A DNA stretch of 64,000 nt from Fomes fomentarius (taxonomy: Eukaryota; Basidiomycota; Agaricomycetes; Polyporales; Polyporaceae). Positions 46,289 through 59,067 of the stretch are shown in pieces. How positions within the stretch are numbered: the stretch's first letter is position 1; the number at the start of each line of letters is the position of its first letter. The notes beneath the pieces were generated by a model. That model did not search any database. It was not told where the DNA came from and was given only the letters and a program-made list of their open reading frames with translations. Where the stretch lies: contig JABYQN010000002.1 of the NCBI GenBank assembly GCA_022606135.1, positions 1,178,001 through 1,242,000 of the forward strand. Direction: 5' to 3'. A program made the translations under genes and the position numbers.

Positions 46289-49200
46289 GAGCAGTGGAAC
46301 CATGACTCACCGCTTTTTACTCGACGCTCTGAGAGGAGGCTCTCCAGGAACATGAGCGATATCTGCTACTAGAGAGGGCACCTTCTTACCCCTGCGCTCA
46401 GCGGACTCGCACCCGCCCATGGATTCGCACACGGATCTGCTCCGCCATCTGCCGTTCATACTCCCCCGTCTCACTTCTACCGACTGCATCCGACCAGCTA
46501 AGTGATATCCCTGCCCCATGCAAGCAATATAGAGTCGATTCCTGGCGTATCTGCAGTCGCCTCTCGGGCCGCATGTCGACCATGCTCGTCCTCGCTTCTA
46601 GCTCCCTATCAAATGTTGCGACCGCTCTACGCTCGTGCATCGCGAAGCCGCCGGCGATACCGCACTCCTTCTCAACCGCATACACCTTGGTATGCCCTCC
46701 AAGCACACGCTAGAACCCCTACGGAGTCGGCGCCGCCGGCATACTCAGCTATTCAGCGATTTCTTGCTCGCTCAGGAACACCAGGTACGTTCACGGCAAC
46801 CGTAAGTTGCCTTAGACTGCGCCATCTACGTATGTATACGTCCTGACCAGCCGCCCGTCCCCGGCCTCACCAGAAGCACGCTTCGCTTACCCACAGAACC
46901 CCGAAACTATATCACTTTCCTTCGCATTGGTGTGAACCTTGCAATATACGGCGATGTTCCTCGACCACCTGACCTCCAGCACAGAGCACGGGGTGGATGA
47001 CGCCTAGACCCCGCCCGTGGCAATGGTGTCTTCACACACCAAGGCTAATGTCGTGGGTACGGCCTGATGTATAGGTGCATCACTCGTACACGCGCACCCG
47101 AAGTGTAAACTGTGCCTCGCCGACCTCGCAGGAAGGCGCGTCGGTCCGGAATATACATACTGCCATTTGCCATATGGGTGGCGTTTGCCTTGCCGTACAT
47201 CTTGCGGGACGATCGCGCTCGCAGGGCGCGTCCGCACAGTAATCACGGTGTATCTGGATGCCTACGCGATGATCATGCTCACGGTCATGAGCAGCTCTGG
47301 CGCGCCCATATCGGCGTTCAAGAATCAAGACGTCTCGTCATCGCACGCACGCTCATTCCCAACACGCGGTGGACCACCCACCCAGGCCTACATCCAAACC
47401 TAGCCGGAGGCGAGGATCCTCCTCCGAGCCAACACGCGAACGAACTCGCGGCCGCCTGAATGCTACATAGGCTATCGTTCCGCCGTCTGCGCGTGCGCTC
47501 TCTCTCGCTCCTTCCAGCCTCCTGGTATGCTGGTAGCCCTCATTTAAGGCTTCGTGGTCCTCGTTCTTGCTTTGCCCGGCGGCCTGCGCACCTGGCCCAG
47601 CCTGAGACATTGCGTCTGCGTCTGCGCGCGGAACATCCGCGCTTCTGTGGCTGCGTCGCCCTCGCCCTCGCCCTCGCCGGCGATGTCCCGCATTTTCCAC
47701 GATCCTGGTAAGAGCCTCCTCTGTTTGTCTTCATTGCGCGAGCGAGAAGGCGTGCCGGACTGGAGCCGTGCCTGTCCAATCCGCTAACGGCCGGGAACGC
47801 GCAGCGCAGGGCTTCCTTTCGCGCGTTCTCGCGTCCGTCCCTGGTTGCCGTAAGTGGGCAGCACTTGCTGTTTCCTGGGGTTTCGAGCAGCCGGGAGGAG
47901 GAGCGGGAGTAAGTGGCCATGTCCTGCATCACATCGCGCATGGGTGCAGTCTCGTAGAACCCCGACTCTCTGAATTCGTGCGCGGTCGTCGGAGAAGAGA
48001 AGAAGAAAGGGTGTCGGTGCGCGGCCTGCTCGGGGACATGCCCACTGTGCCGTTGGAGCACTGACCATTCTATCCGTGTGCGGAGGCGGCGGGGCCGGGC
48101 ACGTTGGAGGGAGGACGGGACGTTCGGCGCGTTTGTCATTTCGTACGACATCGAGCAAGCGTATCAGACTGGCGATGATATTATCTGCACTGACAAACAA
48201 GGATGCGGGTGGGGATCGTTGGTTCGGTTTTCCGGCTTCCTCAGGTTCGCGTTCGCGTCCGGAGTGTTCGCGCGTCTAAATATGGCCCCTCCCACACTCT
48301 ATATCCCATCCCACCGGAGTCGGGGAGAACTTCGCGATCAGCTTTGCGTCGAGCATCGCACGGGCTCTGGGCAGGGCGAACGGCAATGGGCGCGCGCGTC
48401 GAGCTTCGAAACCCTCTCATGCCGTGGGTCGGCGTCGGGCACCTATTCTCTCTATGGCTACCGAACGCCCACTGAATGGGCCATCCAACACAACCACTCG
48501 GACATCCCTATACAGACCGGGATCCCGGCCGTTGGGTGTGGCGGTCAGGCCAAGGGGAGTTAGTTGAGAATAGCGAGCCAATGATGCGCGGCTGGGGCTG
48601 GCCATGTTGTGGGAGCCGCTACGTAGCACCTGTGGGTTCGCGAACGCGTCCTGGCGTTCGAGATGTGCCAGGTGGGAGGGTGGGTGCGCAGGAGAGAGAG
48701 TGCAATATGGCTGTATATGTCGACCGGTTACGGCATCCCCCCCCCTCTCCCCCTCCACAACTGACTCCCCCCCCCATGACGCGCCTGCCTCGTGCTATCG
48801 CGAACCGCGCGAAGCCGCGTCCGCGACCGCTCTGCGACCTGCCTTTCGGGAGCGACGCGGCTCAGGCTAGGGGATTGTGCGCGGGGGATGATGGCAGGGG
48901 CGCACGGGGTGCAGTTGCGGCCGTATGTTCAGGTACGTAGTACGTACATGTACTTATGTCCCTCCGTCTTGGGCATACATACATCTTGTGCAAGTTCGAG
49001 CAGAGCGGGAAATACGGTCGTTTTCCATGATTTGTGTTTATGTTTCACGGTCATTCCGCCCATGCTCCTCCCCTTAATGTCCGGATCCGTCATGTATGCA
49101 ACTGGCAGTGGGCGTCCGCGCGGTCTGTTCGAACGCTGGTGGCAGGCCCGCAGGATGCTATTGCGGACAAAACGCGGCAGAGCAGCACTCCGCCGCAACC

Positions 49201-49560
49201 CCCCCATCTTGCACGGTCGTCAGGGGGCCTGACCTATATACAGTCTCGTGTCTATAGATACAGACAATCGCAATACAGAACAACACCCCAACACACGGCT
49301 TCCAAAGCGGCGTGTGGCCGATATGATTGATGTCCATGTCCATGTACATACAGGGTGGTACGTCTGAATAGCCAACGCAAGCCCGCGTTCACACGTACAG
49401 GCAGTTAAGCTAATTGAACGATGTCAAGGGCCCGACGGTGCACGACTGCCCCGTATGCGGCATTTCGCACCCCAGCGCGCACAACAAACACTTGCTGGTG
49501 GCAGCCTTGGAGCCGTCCGTCCGGACGTTGCTCGGGGGTCGGATTCTCCATTTCTAATAC

Positions 49561-49623
49561 GGTTTACGGTCTACGGTCTACGGTCTACGGTCTACGGTCT
49601 GCGGTCTACGGTCTACGGTCTAC
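49561..49623. repeat. Heptamer tandem array, 9 units of GGTCTAC
   Basis: Nine head-to-tail 7-bp units. Seven are exact GGTCTAC; the first is GGTTTAC and the sixth is GGTCTGC. Confidence 0.95.
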
Positions 49624-49791
49624 GGGGCCTTCCTTCCCTCGACGCTTCCTCTTTGGCTGTCTCTCACTGGCTCTCTCACTGGCTCTCTCGCTCTCGCTCT
49701 CTCGTTCGCTCCCTTGTTCGCCCCCTGCCACGCACACGGCCGCCGTGGGGTGTGCAAACCGTATCACTGCACCTTCGATGTTCAGTACCAC

Positions 49792-49826
49792 TACTCAATA
49801 CTCTGTACTCACTACTCAATGCTCGA
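49792..49826. repeat. Heptamer-period array, 5 imperfect units
   Basis: The units are CTACTCA, ATACTCT, GTACTCA, CTACTCA and ATGCTCG. The 7-bp register is clear although the units have drifted. Confidence 0.7.
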
Positions 49827-49953
49827 AACTCATACTGTACACCCGGGCGTCCATGATTGGCCCAGCACGAGCATGAGCGTGAGCGTGACATGGATGGGGT
49901 TGGGGTGGAGATGGCGCGTGGGCGAAAGCCGAGGGAGAACGGGGTAAACGATT

Positions 49954-49988
49954 GGGCAGTGGGCAGTGGGCAGTGGGCAGTGGGCAGT
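49954..49988. repeat. Heptamer tandem array, 5 units of GGGCAGT
   Basis: Five exact copies followed by a partial GGGCA. Confidence 0.95.
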
Positions 49989-50052
49989 GGGCAACAAAGT
50001 TGAAACGCAGCCACCGCGCAACCAACTTGAACACTCCAGCTCCAGGGGCCCT

Positions 50053-50080
50053 CCCTCGACCCTCGACTCTCGACCCTCGA
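50053..50080. repeat. Heptamer tandem array, 4 units of CCCTCGA
   Basis: Three exact units and one CTCTCGA, followed by a six-base CCTCGA remnant. Confidence 0.9.
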
Positions 50081-51243
50081 CCTCGAAGCTGGGTGATCGT
50101 CGCTGGAGGGAGCCTCGCGCCCGGTCGCCAATCGCTAGCCGTCGGCGATACCGATGTCCTTGCGTTTCCGTGTCCGTTTCCGTTTGCGTGTGCGGTGTCG
50201 GATGATAGAGGCCTAGGGCGTGAGGTCTGGAAGGCGTGCGCGTGCGCGTGAGGAGGACTTGGACATAGACTTGAAGCTTGGGGGGACCGGGGCCGAGGCA
50301 CTCAGCCACCCACCCTTCACGCGCTCACGCTTCACGTCTGTCACGGCATACGAAACGTAAGGGTTGGGAACGAGCAGTGGTAGTACGGTACGGTACGGTA
50401 ACGACACGATACGCGCCCGCCGTCCTGGGCCCTGCGTGTTTGCATATAGCGACGGCGACTTGCCTTACTTACGGTGTGATGCGGAATTGGGTGCTGTATA
50501 GACCAGACAGACCGCGGTGAACCGAGTGCACCGAGCACCGAGCACGGACTCGGAGCAGCTTGTGTGGGGTACCCAGATACTGGATGGGGAAGACGATATC
50601 CCTGACTGGTCCGTCCGGCGGCGGACATTCGCCAATCGACGTCGACGCACGCGGAAGCTGAATGGCAGGAAATGCCAGACGGAACGAGGCGCATAGATCG
50701 AACGCACGCACACGTCGTCGGCTCTCGAAGGCGAGCACAAATGAACGCGTGAGCGCAGAAGCCCGAGGCTCCGAAGGCTCTCCTCCAGCTCCCAGCTCCA
50801 GCAGGGCAGGCAAATAATGGCATATGGCATATGCATATGCTGCGACCGGACGCGATCCGCGCGCAGCAGCCTGAGCACCACGGTGAACGAACGCTTCGCA
50901 TGCGCAGTGCACTGTGCAGTAGTGCCTTCAAGTAGGGCTGCTAGGCTACTTCGACTCCGACTTCCGACTCCGACTCCGACTCCGGAGCCAGGAAGGCTCG
51001 GGCGAGAAGTGAGCAGCCTCAGACCCAGGGTCACGGCGGTGGGTGGAGAAATCCGGTGGAAATTTGAGGACGCGTCGGACGGACGGACGCAGACGCAGAC
51101 GCGCGCGCGAACCGGGAACGGGAACGTAAACATTAGGCTGCTCCCTGAACCACTGGCTGCTGCCCACCCCACTCAGTGCGCTTGCGCCTGTCTGCCAGGT
51201 GTTCTCGAGCCTCGCGATGTCCAAAAACCCCGAAGCCCAAGCC

Positions 51244-51284
51244 CAGCGCTCAGCGCTCAGGCAGGCTGGAGCTTCAAGCTTCAA
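51244..51284. repeat. Two neighbouring heptamer duplications
   Basis: CAGCGCT is doubled at 51244-51257 and GCTTCAA is doubled at 51271-51284. Confidence 0.75.
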
Positions 51285-51860
51285 GGTCATGGCATGGCAC
51301 AGTGGCAGAGAGGACCGATGCCCGAGCTCCTGAGCGCGAGCCCTTGAGAGAGAGAGAGCGAACAGCCAGTGTCGAACACTGGACGTCTCCAGCGAGCGCC
51401 GAACAAGTACCGACCAGCCGAAGATCGAGCCGAGCTGCAGGCTGAGCCCGAGCTGGACAGCGGGTACGTACGGGTAAGCAGAGCACTATAGCTGCTAGTG
51501 CTGGCTAGCCTAGCGTGCGTGCAGCAACCGCCGGCGCACCGGGAGGATGGGCCCCCCCATCGCATCCCTGGGCATCCCTGGCGCGGCGCGCACCTTCCAT
51601 CTGCAGGATGCTCAGCGGGAGATGCTGGGGTGCTTGATTCGATCAAAGTCTGCCTTGCCGTGCCGCGGCGAAGGCGAAGGCGAAGAGGAAGGCAAGGCGA
51701 AGAGGAAGGCGAGAGGTTGAGGGATCGCGACGCCGACGTCGACGTCGAGGGTTGCTGCGACTCGGACGAGCCGTTCGCCTTCCCAGCACCCAGCCCCAGG
51801 GTCCCTCGAGCGCTCGACGCCGGACGCTGGCCGATGGACGCCAGTGGGACGCTATCTAAG

Positions 51861-51909
51861 GTGCTGAGTGCTGAGTGCTGAGTGCTGATTACTGATTACT
51901 GAGTGGCGA
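51861..51909. repeat. Compound heptamer array, 7 units
   Basis: Four exact GTGCTGA units, then two TTACTGA units, then GTGGCGA, all in the same 7-bp register. Confidence 0.95.
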
Positions 51910-52931
51910 GGGCTGACGTTGAGGGCCCGAGGTAGTAGGAATTGTTTGGGATCTGGATGATCCCCAAGCCAGATTCGAAAGCTGTGGTTCTGATCCTGAA
52001 CTCATATCTTGCGAGCGCCCACGGCGGCGCAGACGTGCATAGGTATATTCACTGTCCGGCCGGGCGAGACAGTCGATGGCTGCCCTGGTCGAGTGTCATC
52101 CACCATTGCCACCGAGCTCGGTCGAACAAAGGTAGCGGGGCAGCGGCACGGCACGGACGAGCAGAACGGAGACTGGGGGCGTGCTCGGAGAAGGTGGAGG
52201 GGCGGGAAAATCTGCGGCGGCGGGACCACAAGGGCGGGGGCTCGGAAGCCGGCGGGGCGAGCGTGCACCCATTCTCGCTGTCAGTGGTGTCCTCTCGCGC
52301 GACGGCATGTGCGTGTGCGGTGACGCGGCTGTCGGTTGACGTTATTACAGCAAGCATGGAAGCAGGCCGCGCTCGAGCGCCACCGACCACGGTCGAGAGC
52401 CGCCCGAGACGTGAATGTGTGTGTGCGTGTGTGTGTGCAGAACGTGCGGGCGGCGGGAAGTGGATTGCGCGCGCTCCAAGCAGAGGTTCGAGGCGCTCGG
52501 AGTGCCGGGCTCGGGAAAGCTTGTCATGGATGAGGTGTGCGGCTCGGTCGATCGGTAAGGTTTTTTTTGTGATTGGACTTGGTCCGGGCTTTCCTACTCG
52601 AGCGATTCGGAGAGAGCGCGTCCAGGCATCAATTCGAAGACTGGGATGCGGAAGTGAAGTCGGAAGAGGATCGAAGGGGTTAGGCGGGCGACAGACACGA
52701 ACAGGCGTCGGGGACGGGGACGGGGACGACGGTCGAAGGAGAGCGTTGTGAGGGCCGGCGAGAACGAGGATGCGGGTCGGGGTTAGACCTCGACGACCCG
52801 CGATGGACGACCGGAACGGACAGATGGATTGGCATGCGCATTGGCAGACTCAGTGGAGTCGGAGAGTGCAAAGGGTAAACTAAACATATCCGGATTTGTC
52901 ACGCCAAGGTTTAATATGCTCGAGAAGACGC

Positions 52932-52951
52932 TGCGTGCGTGCGTGCGTGCG
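52932..52951. repeat. Tetranucleotide microsatellite TGCG
   Basis: Five tandem copies of a TGCG-type unit. It is one of the few local repeats without a 7-bp unit. Confidence 0.85.
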
Positions 52952-53591
52952 GATATGTCGCTGGCAGGTCGTGGACGGTGCAGCGGCCGTGACCTTCGCG
53001 GGACCGACTCCGGGCGCACTCCCAGGAGCTGGAGCTGGAGCTGGAGCAAGAGAGAGGAGACATCAGCGGCGCCGTGGTCCCCCTAAGCTTGTTGGACTGT
53101 TCCCAACCTTACGTCGTCCTATGCCCTCTCGCTGCCCGATGGCCCCACGAAGAGGCCTGATACTGTACGCGTGCGCCGGAAGAGAAAGCTTATTTATGAC
53201 GCAACATCGGGGTCGTATACGCTGTCAGGAAGCAGATAAGCGTCGGCGCAAGAGAGTGCAAGTGCGCCAATCGAGCCGTGCTCGCGGCGCACCACTTTGC
53301 CATCGCCATCGCCATCGCCCATCGACCTGTCACTGCGTAGTTGGCACCCTAGGCTAGAAGCAGGCGGGGGCGGCGGGGGCGGGGGTGCAGATCAGAGATT
53401 TGGTGCCATGAGTGGATGCGAATATTCTTGCACGCTGCGGTTAGTTGACATATGTCTGGGGGCCCGGAAACCACACAGCAGCGGTTCAGACGGGCGATCA
53501 TTCCAGGCGTCTGCCTGGACGACAGATGTCTCGAGGTGGAGGTTGGAGTTGGATAGCCGCTGAGCGCATCTATGAAGCCTGGTAGGCAGGC

Positions 53592-53611
53592 TGATGATGA
53601 TGATGATGATG
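53592..53611. repeat. Trinucleotide microsatellite TGA
   Basis: Six tandem TGA units plus a partial. Confidence 0.85.
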
Positions 53612-56600
53612 GCCTGAGGCGGAGGCTCCGGATCGTCATTCAAGCTTCACGCCAAATCGCAACTCTGCATTCTGGACAAGCAGCCCGCACGGCAGCTGCG
53701 GTCTGATAGCGTTGGGCAGGACAGCACGGAAGACGGACTGGGCCCATCCGAGACGAGAGCACGCTGGGCATGCGCGCGGGCCGTGTGATGCACGAGTTTT
53801 TGGCATTGAGACTGCACAGTTGGATATATTGGCGGTTGCCCTACCCGGCCATCGCGCAGATCGCTGGAGAGAAGGCAGAGCACGGACATGGCAGAATGCC
53901 GGAGGGCGTGCATAAACATCAAATTCGGTGCGCTGGTCCCGACAGTCAGTCACGCTTAAGCTTCCCCCGCTTCGAGTCCGTGGCCATGTAAGTAACACTT
54001 ACTCTCTCTCCCCCCTCTGCACCCGCCGTGCGAAAATCCGCGTTTTTGCGTCCAACGCCCGTCGCCCGCATGTTGTCTTGTACGTATTGTCTGCGGTCGG
54101 CTCCAAGGGTTAGCACGTCCTCCGCACTGCGCGGAGGATGATCACGACTGTGTACTTAGCGAAGAACAAAGCGACGGGGGGAATGGCTGCAGCATTAGTG
54201 TGTCGTCGGGACGCCGCTCGTGCTAGATCGGTTTTTCCGCTGGGGAGGACCGTGCTGGTGAGAGCGCAGCCGCGAGCCGTCCCACCGTGTGGCACGTTTT
54301 TCCAAGATCACGTAACACGATCGAAGGCAGCGCTGATGCTTGGACTGTCATCGCGATGTCCAGTCCCCATCCCGCGCCATGACATGCGCATGTCACCGAC
54401 ACGAGGCCACGGCGTTTACCGTCCTTCGATCGTCTGCAGTTCGTGGTCAATGTCCGTTACTTACAACAGATACTTGGCTGAGTTTTTATCGTTTTGCGTT
54501 CCGGGATATACACATAAAACAGGAGAGATGATAGACGTGAGCGCCGGATCAGTTTTTAATAAAGGATTACGCCGGAAAATTAGCGTTCGAGTAAATCGAG
54601 ACGGACTCACGAGGGTGGGCACCAGGGAATCGAATAGGGGTTTACGAGAGATCCATCAATTCCTCAATTAACAGCAATATATTCTCTCAACGCTGATCGG
54701 GAGTTTCCAGCGCGTTGGCCCATTGCCCATTGAACGGAACCGTGAAACGTGCGCGAATCCGAATCCTGAGGCTGAGCTGAGAGGCCCGAGTGCGTCTAGA
54801 GTCTAGACCTCCCTCAGGAGCTGCTGGCGATCGTCGTTGATCGATACGTATTGCTATCGCTCTCCCCGGATAGACTTCGGAACCGGAAGGCGACGGGTGT
54901 ACTCAGGGAGCGTGTACGCGAGCTTGCGCGCTCCGGGAGCTTGTGGGGGACCTAATAGGAGGACGATAGGCTCAGCATCGGCCCACGGACTCGTCCACGC
55001 ACCGGGAAACACACGCACGTAGTATTAAATTATGCGGGGGGCTGGACATCCCATATTGGCCTATCCATTGCATCAATGTCCTAAGTTCAGACTCTGCATA
55101 TCGAACAGGGAAATGGACGACGGCGACCTCCGACGGCGACAGTCGATATTGCGCATGCGCGATGTCGGACTCGGAGAATTAGCGATTAGACTTGGTGTTC
55201 TAGAAAGAGAAAGGTAGGAGAGGCCCGGTTGCGGTGCGGTTGAACTTGGAACGGCGGGGGGCCACATGCTAGTGTTTTCATGAGAACACAGCCAAATGGT
55301 CGAGTGCACCGGCCGGTGACAGAATTTAGATCCCACAGTTTCTCGTCCATACGGAGCGCAAAGGGACGATCGTGGCGTCGAAGATGGTCGTAATAATGAG
55401 CAGATCATGAGCGTCAGCGGTGGCTGCCCTGGGCGTCAGATAATTAGCCGGGGTTGCACCGACGTGGTGGCGCCTGTGTTCCTCCCACACACCGCCCCCA
55501 CGAGCGTGAGTCGTGCTATGCACCTTGTCGCCATATGGCAGATACTTTCGCCAGCTGGCAGAAAGAGCCACAGAACGAGCAGAGCTGGAGGAGGCTGAGA
55601 GGAGAGATCTGTGGCACTGATTTGAAGGTGGTTGAAAACTTCTGAAATTGTTGGATCTTCCTACCTGCGCATTTTCATTGTTTGGTCCTGTTTCGCTCTC
55701 TGACATAAGTTATGTTTTGTTTTTTTCAACTCCCGACGTGCTCAGCCCAGAACGGGCACAGCGCGGCGGTGGACCCACTGGTTTACACCCCGCCCGGAGG
55801 CTTTTGGTGATCCGAACGGGCCACTAGTACCACTGCTCTGTCTTTCTTGGGTTTAATGCTCCGCCAGAAGCCTCGACTAGCCTCTCCTAGCGCAGCCTGC
55901 TAGTACTTGGTACTACATGACTACATGATCAATTTCTCGTGCTGCGCATGTCCGCACATCCCGCGTCCGCGCGCGCGCAATTCAAAATCATATGCATCAA
56001 TGCCAGCCCTCCCCAGAAGAGCGCGCGCCCGCGCCCGCGCCCCGTCGATCTCTCTACTTACCACGATCATCGTCTGTCGATCCACGAATTTAGTGCACCG
56101 AAACGCCCCAGCCCACCACCAGTGTGGCTAGTTGTTTACTCCCGATCTTCCAGACACGAGTCGAAAAAGACTCAGTCTCGCCTCCAGCTCAAACTGCGCG
56201 CGCCGGACCTCCCCGCCGCTAGCTATGGCTTCTTCCGCTCACGCTCATCTCCTATGTGTCTGTGGCGCTCTCCTCTTGACCGTCCATTTGCGCATCGCAC
56301 ATGCTGCCACGATAATTCCGACGGTCTGCTTACCACTGACCAGCACCTAACGTATACCGTCCGCATTTTACGTCCGCCTATCAGGCCTCTCCCTGGGTTG
56401 CTATGGTGCGCCTGCAGCTGCGCCCTCCTGAGCTGCGCGCGTCCCGCCATGTGTCCGTTTCGGGTTTCATCGTCCATCGTCATACGCATCAGACATATCA
56501 ATTCCGTCAAACGCTAATATGACAGATTAATACTGCAGATTCATTGTATGTACTATATGACACAGCAGCTGCGGGTGCCCCTGGTCGACTAACGACATAT

Positions 56601-57114
56601 CCATAACATATACTACGCGACATACCGGGTGCGGTGTAATGCTCACAACAGAGCAACACGAGAGCAAGTAAGCGTGTACCGATGCGTTTCATCTCCTCCC
56701 TCGTCGCGCAGTTTCCAAACTGATACTTATGTTGCATTGTATCAGTATCACAGACTCGCCCCTCCCCCTGGCCTGCCGATGCGTGCGACGTGCCTCACTT
56801 ACTTAAGTATCATAATACGTGTAAGTACGCGTGCACGCGTACGCGAACGTCAAAGTACGTACGTATGCAATAGGCGAGACCCCAGGATTCCTCTGAGCGG
56901 CCCGACGTTCTCTCTGCCCAGTACTGCCAATCACTCACTTACGGGAATGTCCATTGCCATTAGTATGTGGCACTGGTCGGTTTTGGACAGTAGAACGTCT
57001 GGAAAGCTGGAAGGCGCCGACAATTGATCGCCGCGGACGCGTGCAAAACGACTCCACGAGTTCGCGACCCGTGGCCGCCACTGGCACTGGCACTGGCACT
57101 GGCACCGGTGGCAC

Positions 57115-57135
57115 GCGATACGCGATATGCGATAC
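57115..57135. repeat. Heptamer array GCGATAC, 3 units, next to a hexamer array
   Basis: GCGATAC, GCGATAT, GCGATAC. Just upstream (about 57080-57105) a hexamer CTGGCA is repeated four times. Confidence 0.85.
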
Positions 57136-58016
57136 GCCTGTCGATTGGCCACATCGCAGCCATCTCGAGCATAGGTTCTCTTTAGTCTACCACTCTAGTA
57201 CCAGTACGTTCAAGATTTTAATATTCTCACTCTTGTCTCTTAGGCTTTCCGTGCGCTGATTGGTGCATAGCGGTTGCGACATATGCGTATTATCAATATC
57301 ATCACAACTATCGCTGATTGGTCCCAGTGGCTTCACCTTCAACTTGGGCAAATGGCCATCCCCCACGCCTCCCCAGTGCCAGTCGCTGATTGGTCTCGCG
57401 AATGGATGATCCGGGCACTGCAATCCGGCATCCCACTCTCTCCCATGATCGTGATAGGAGGCTTGGGTCTTTTGCGACGCCCTGAATACTTGCTCATTAC
57501 TGCAATGACTGTAGGAAATCTTCGTCAGATCTGCAGCGCGCGCGCGCGCAGACGGACGGACGTCGACCGTCGACCCTTTCGAGATCAATATTCACTGTCA
57601 ACTGCAGCGGACACGGAGCCGCGCAGGCGCGCGCGTCCCCCACCCCGTGCACATTGCACAAGTGACAAGCTGACAGTGCCAGACTCCAGTGTGTAAGTAA
57701 GGAATCAACAAGCACGGGACGTGGGTGACGTGGGAGACGCGCGTGCGCGATTGGTCGGCGAGGGAGTAGTTCACCGGGGGTGTGCTTCTCCCGCAACAGC
57801 ACCCGCGCGCGCGAAGCGGCACTTGGACGCGGGGAATATCGAAATCATCAAATCGGTACCCGAGGACGAGGAAGAGGAAGAGGAAGAGGGAAGCGGGGCG
57901 CGTTCGCGTTCGCGCAAGAGGGGATGGGATCGCGGCGGGGGGGCGAGCACGTACGCGTCATGCGTGTCGTCAACGTCGTCGGAATCGCGCTCTGTCGAGC
58001 GAGGGAGGCCGCGTCC

Positions 58017-58051
58017 GTGTCGTGTGTCGTGTGTCGTGTGTCGTGTGTCGA
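58017..58051. repeat. Heptamer tandem array, 5 units of GTGTCGT
   Basis: Four exact units and a final GTGTCGA. Confidence 0.95.
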
Positions 58052-58380
58052 GGTCGTTCGTGCGCCGTCCGTCCCGCGTGTCGAAAATCCCATACGCCAT
58101 GTGTGCGCCAGCTGCCGATATCCAAGTTCAAGGATGGCAAGAGGATAATGTCGACGTCAACGTCGACTTGTCCTTCCTTATGTCCGCATGTCTCGTGGAG
58201 TCGTGTGTCTCCCGCCGCCGCCGCACCCCCGCGACTCACATACTGGCCCGGCGGACGCGTGCGCGAGCAATGGCGCGAGCTCGATACACTCACGAGGCGT
58301 CAGTCACAGACTCACTCACTCTCACAGATCTCGTCCCCCAAGTAATCAGCAGCCTCCAGATCTCGAGAACGAGAGTCCTA

Positions 58381-58408
58381 AAGCCACAAGCCACAAGCCA
58401 CAAGCCAC
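58381..58408. repeat. Heptamer tandem array, 4 units of AAGCCAC
   Basis: Four exact copies followed by AAG. Confidence 0.95.
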
Positions 58409-58476
58409 AAGTCGAAGCCGCCCCGAGTACGCACGGCACATATGCATATCGCTAGTTGCCATTCGCCAGTCTCTCG

Positions 58477-58497
58477 GTCGCGAGTCGCGAGTCGGGC
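58477..58497. repeat. Heptamer array GTCGCGA, 3 units
   Basis: Two exact units and a diverged third (GTCGGGC). Confidence 0.8.
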
Positions 58498-58644
58498 GCG
58501 CGATGTCAACCACACGCACGCCGCATCTGCACCCAATCTGCGCGCGCCGCGGCGCAGCCCCAACCTTAGTCCTTGGGGGCCTGATAGTACTAGTACTTGC
58601 CCCACACCACCGCCAGTCTCTGGTTCTGTCGAGTCGAGTCGAGC

Positions 58645-58700
58645 AAGAGAAATAGAAAGAGAAAGAGAAAAAGCAAAGGAAAGAAAGAGAGAGAGAGAGA
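58645..58700. repeat. Purine-rich GA tract
   Basis: An almost pure A/G run of about 55 bases, ending in an uninterrupted GA dinucleotide array. The reverse strand is the matching CT tract. Confidence 0.85.
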
Positions 58701-59039
58701 CTAGTGCGTGTGTGATGTGTGATGTACCCGCTCTCTCGTCCCCCGCCTCCCATACGCATCGACGTCTCTGGCATCCCGAGACTGCAAGTCACCGTGCACG
58801 GTGCGCGTGCGCCACTGGCCCATCCGCGGTATAGCGCGTCGCCCGATGACAAGTCCAACGCTAGAAGCTGTAGCTAGAAGCCAGCCGCAAGAAGCCCGAC
58901 CGCGGGACCCCCGCGGCCTGTTCTCATCTGGACTCTGGAAGGCAGAGCCAGCCAGAGAGACCCGCCAAACATTCCCGCTCCAGTGTCCACTCACGGTGCT
59001 ATCCAATGTCGGCGCGCGATTCGAGGCGGCACTCCCATT

Positions 59040-59067
59040 GGCCCGTGGCCCGTGGTGCGGGGTGCGG
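59040..59067. repeat. Two adjacent heptamer duplications
   Basis: GGCCCGT twice (59040-59053), directly followed by GGTGCGG twice (59054-59067). Confidence 0.85.

Noticed and set aside
49561..49988. Heptamer arrays as telomere or CRISPR repeats
   Set aside because: Units are unrelated to TTAGGG-type telomere repeats, arrays are short and internal, and there are no spacers between units.
54138..54671. 177-codon plus-strand frame
   Set aside because: No recognisable domain, and base composition changes abruptly within the frame, which argues against one coding unit.
57721..58455. 244-codon open frame, plus strand
   Set aside because: The DNA is GC-rich and repeat-laden; several other frames are equally open, including antisense. 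There is no domain, and its low-complexity runs come from the GTGTCGT and AAGCCAC arrays.
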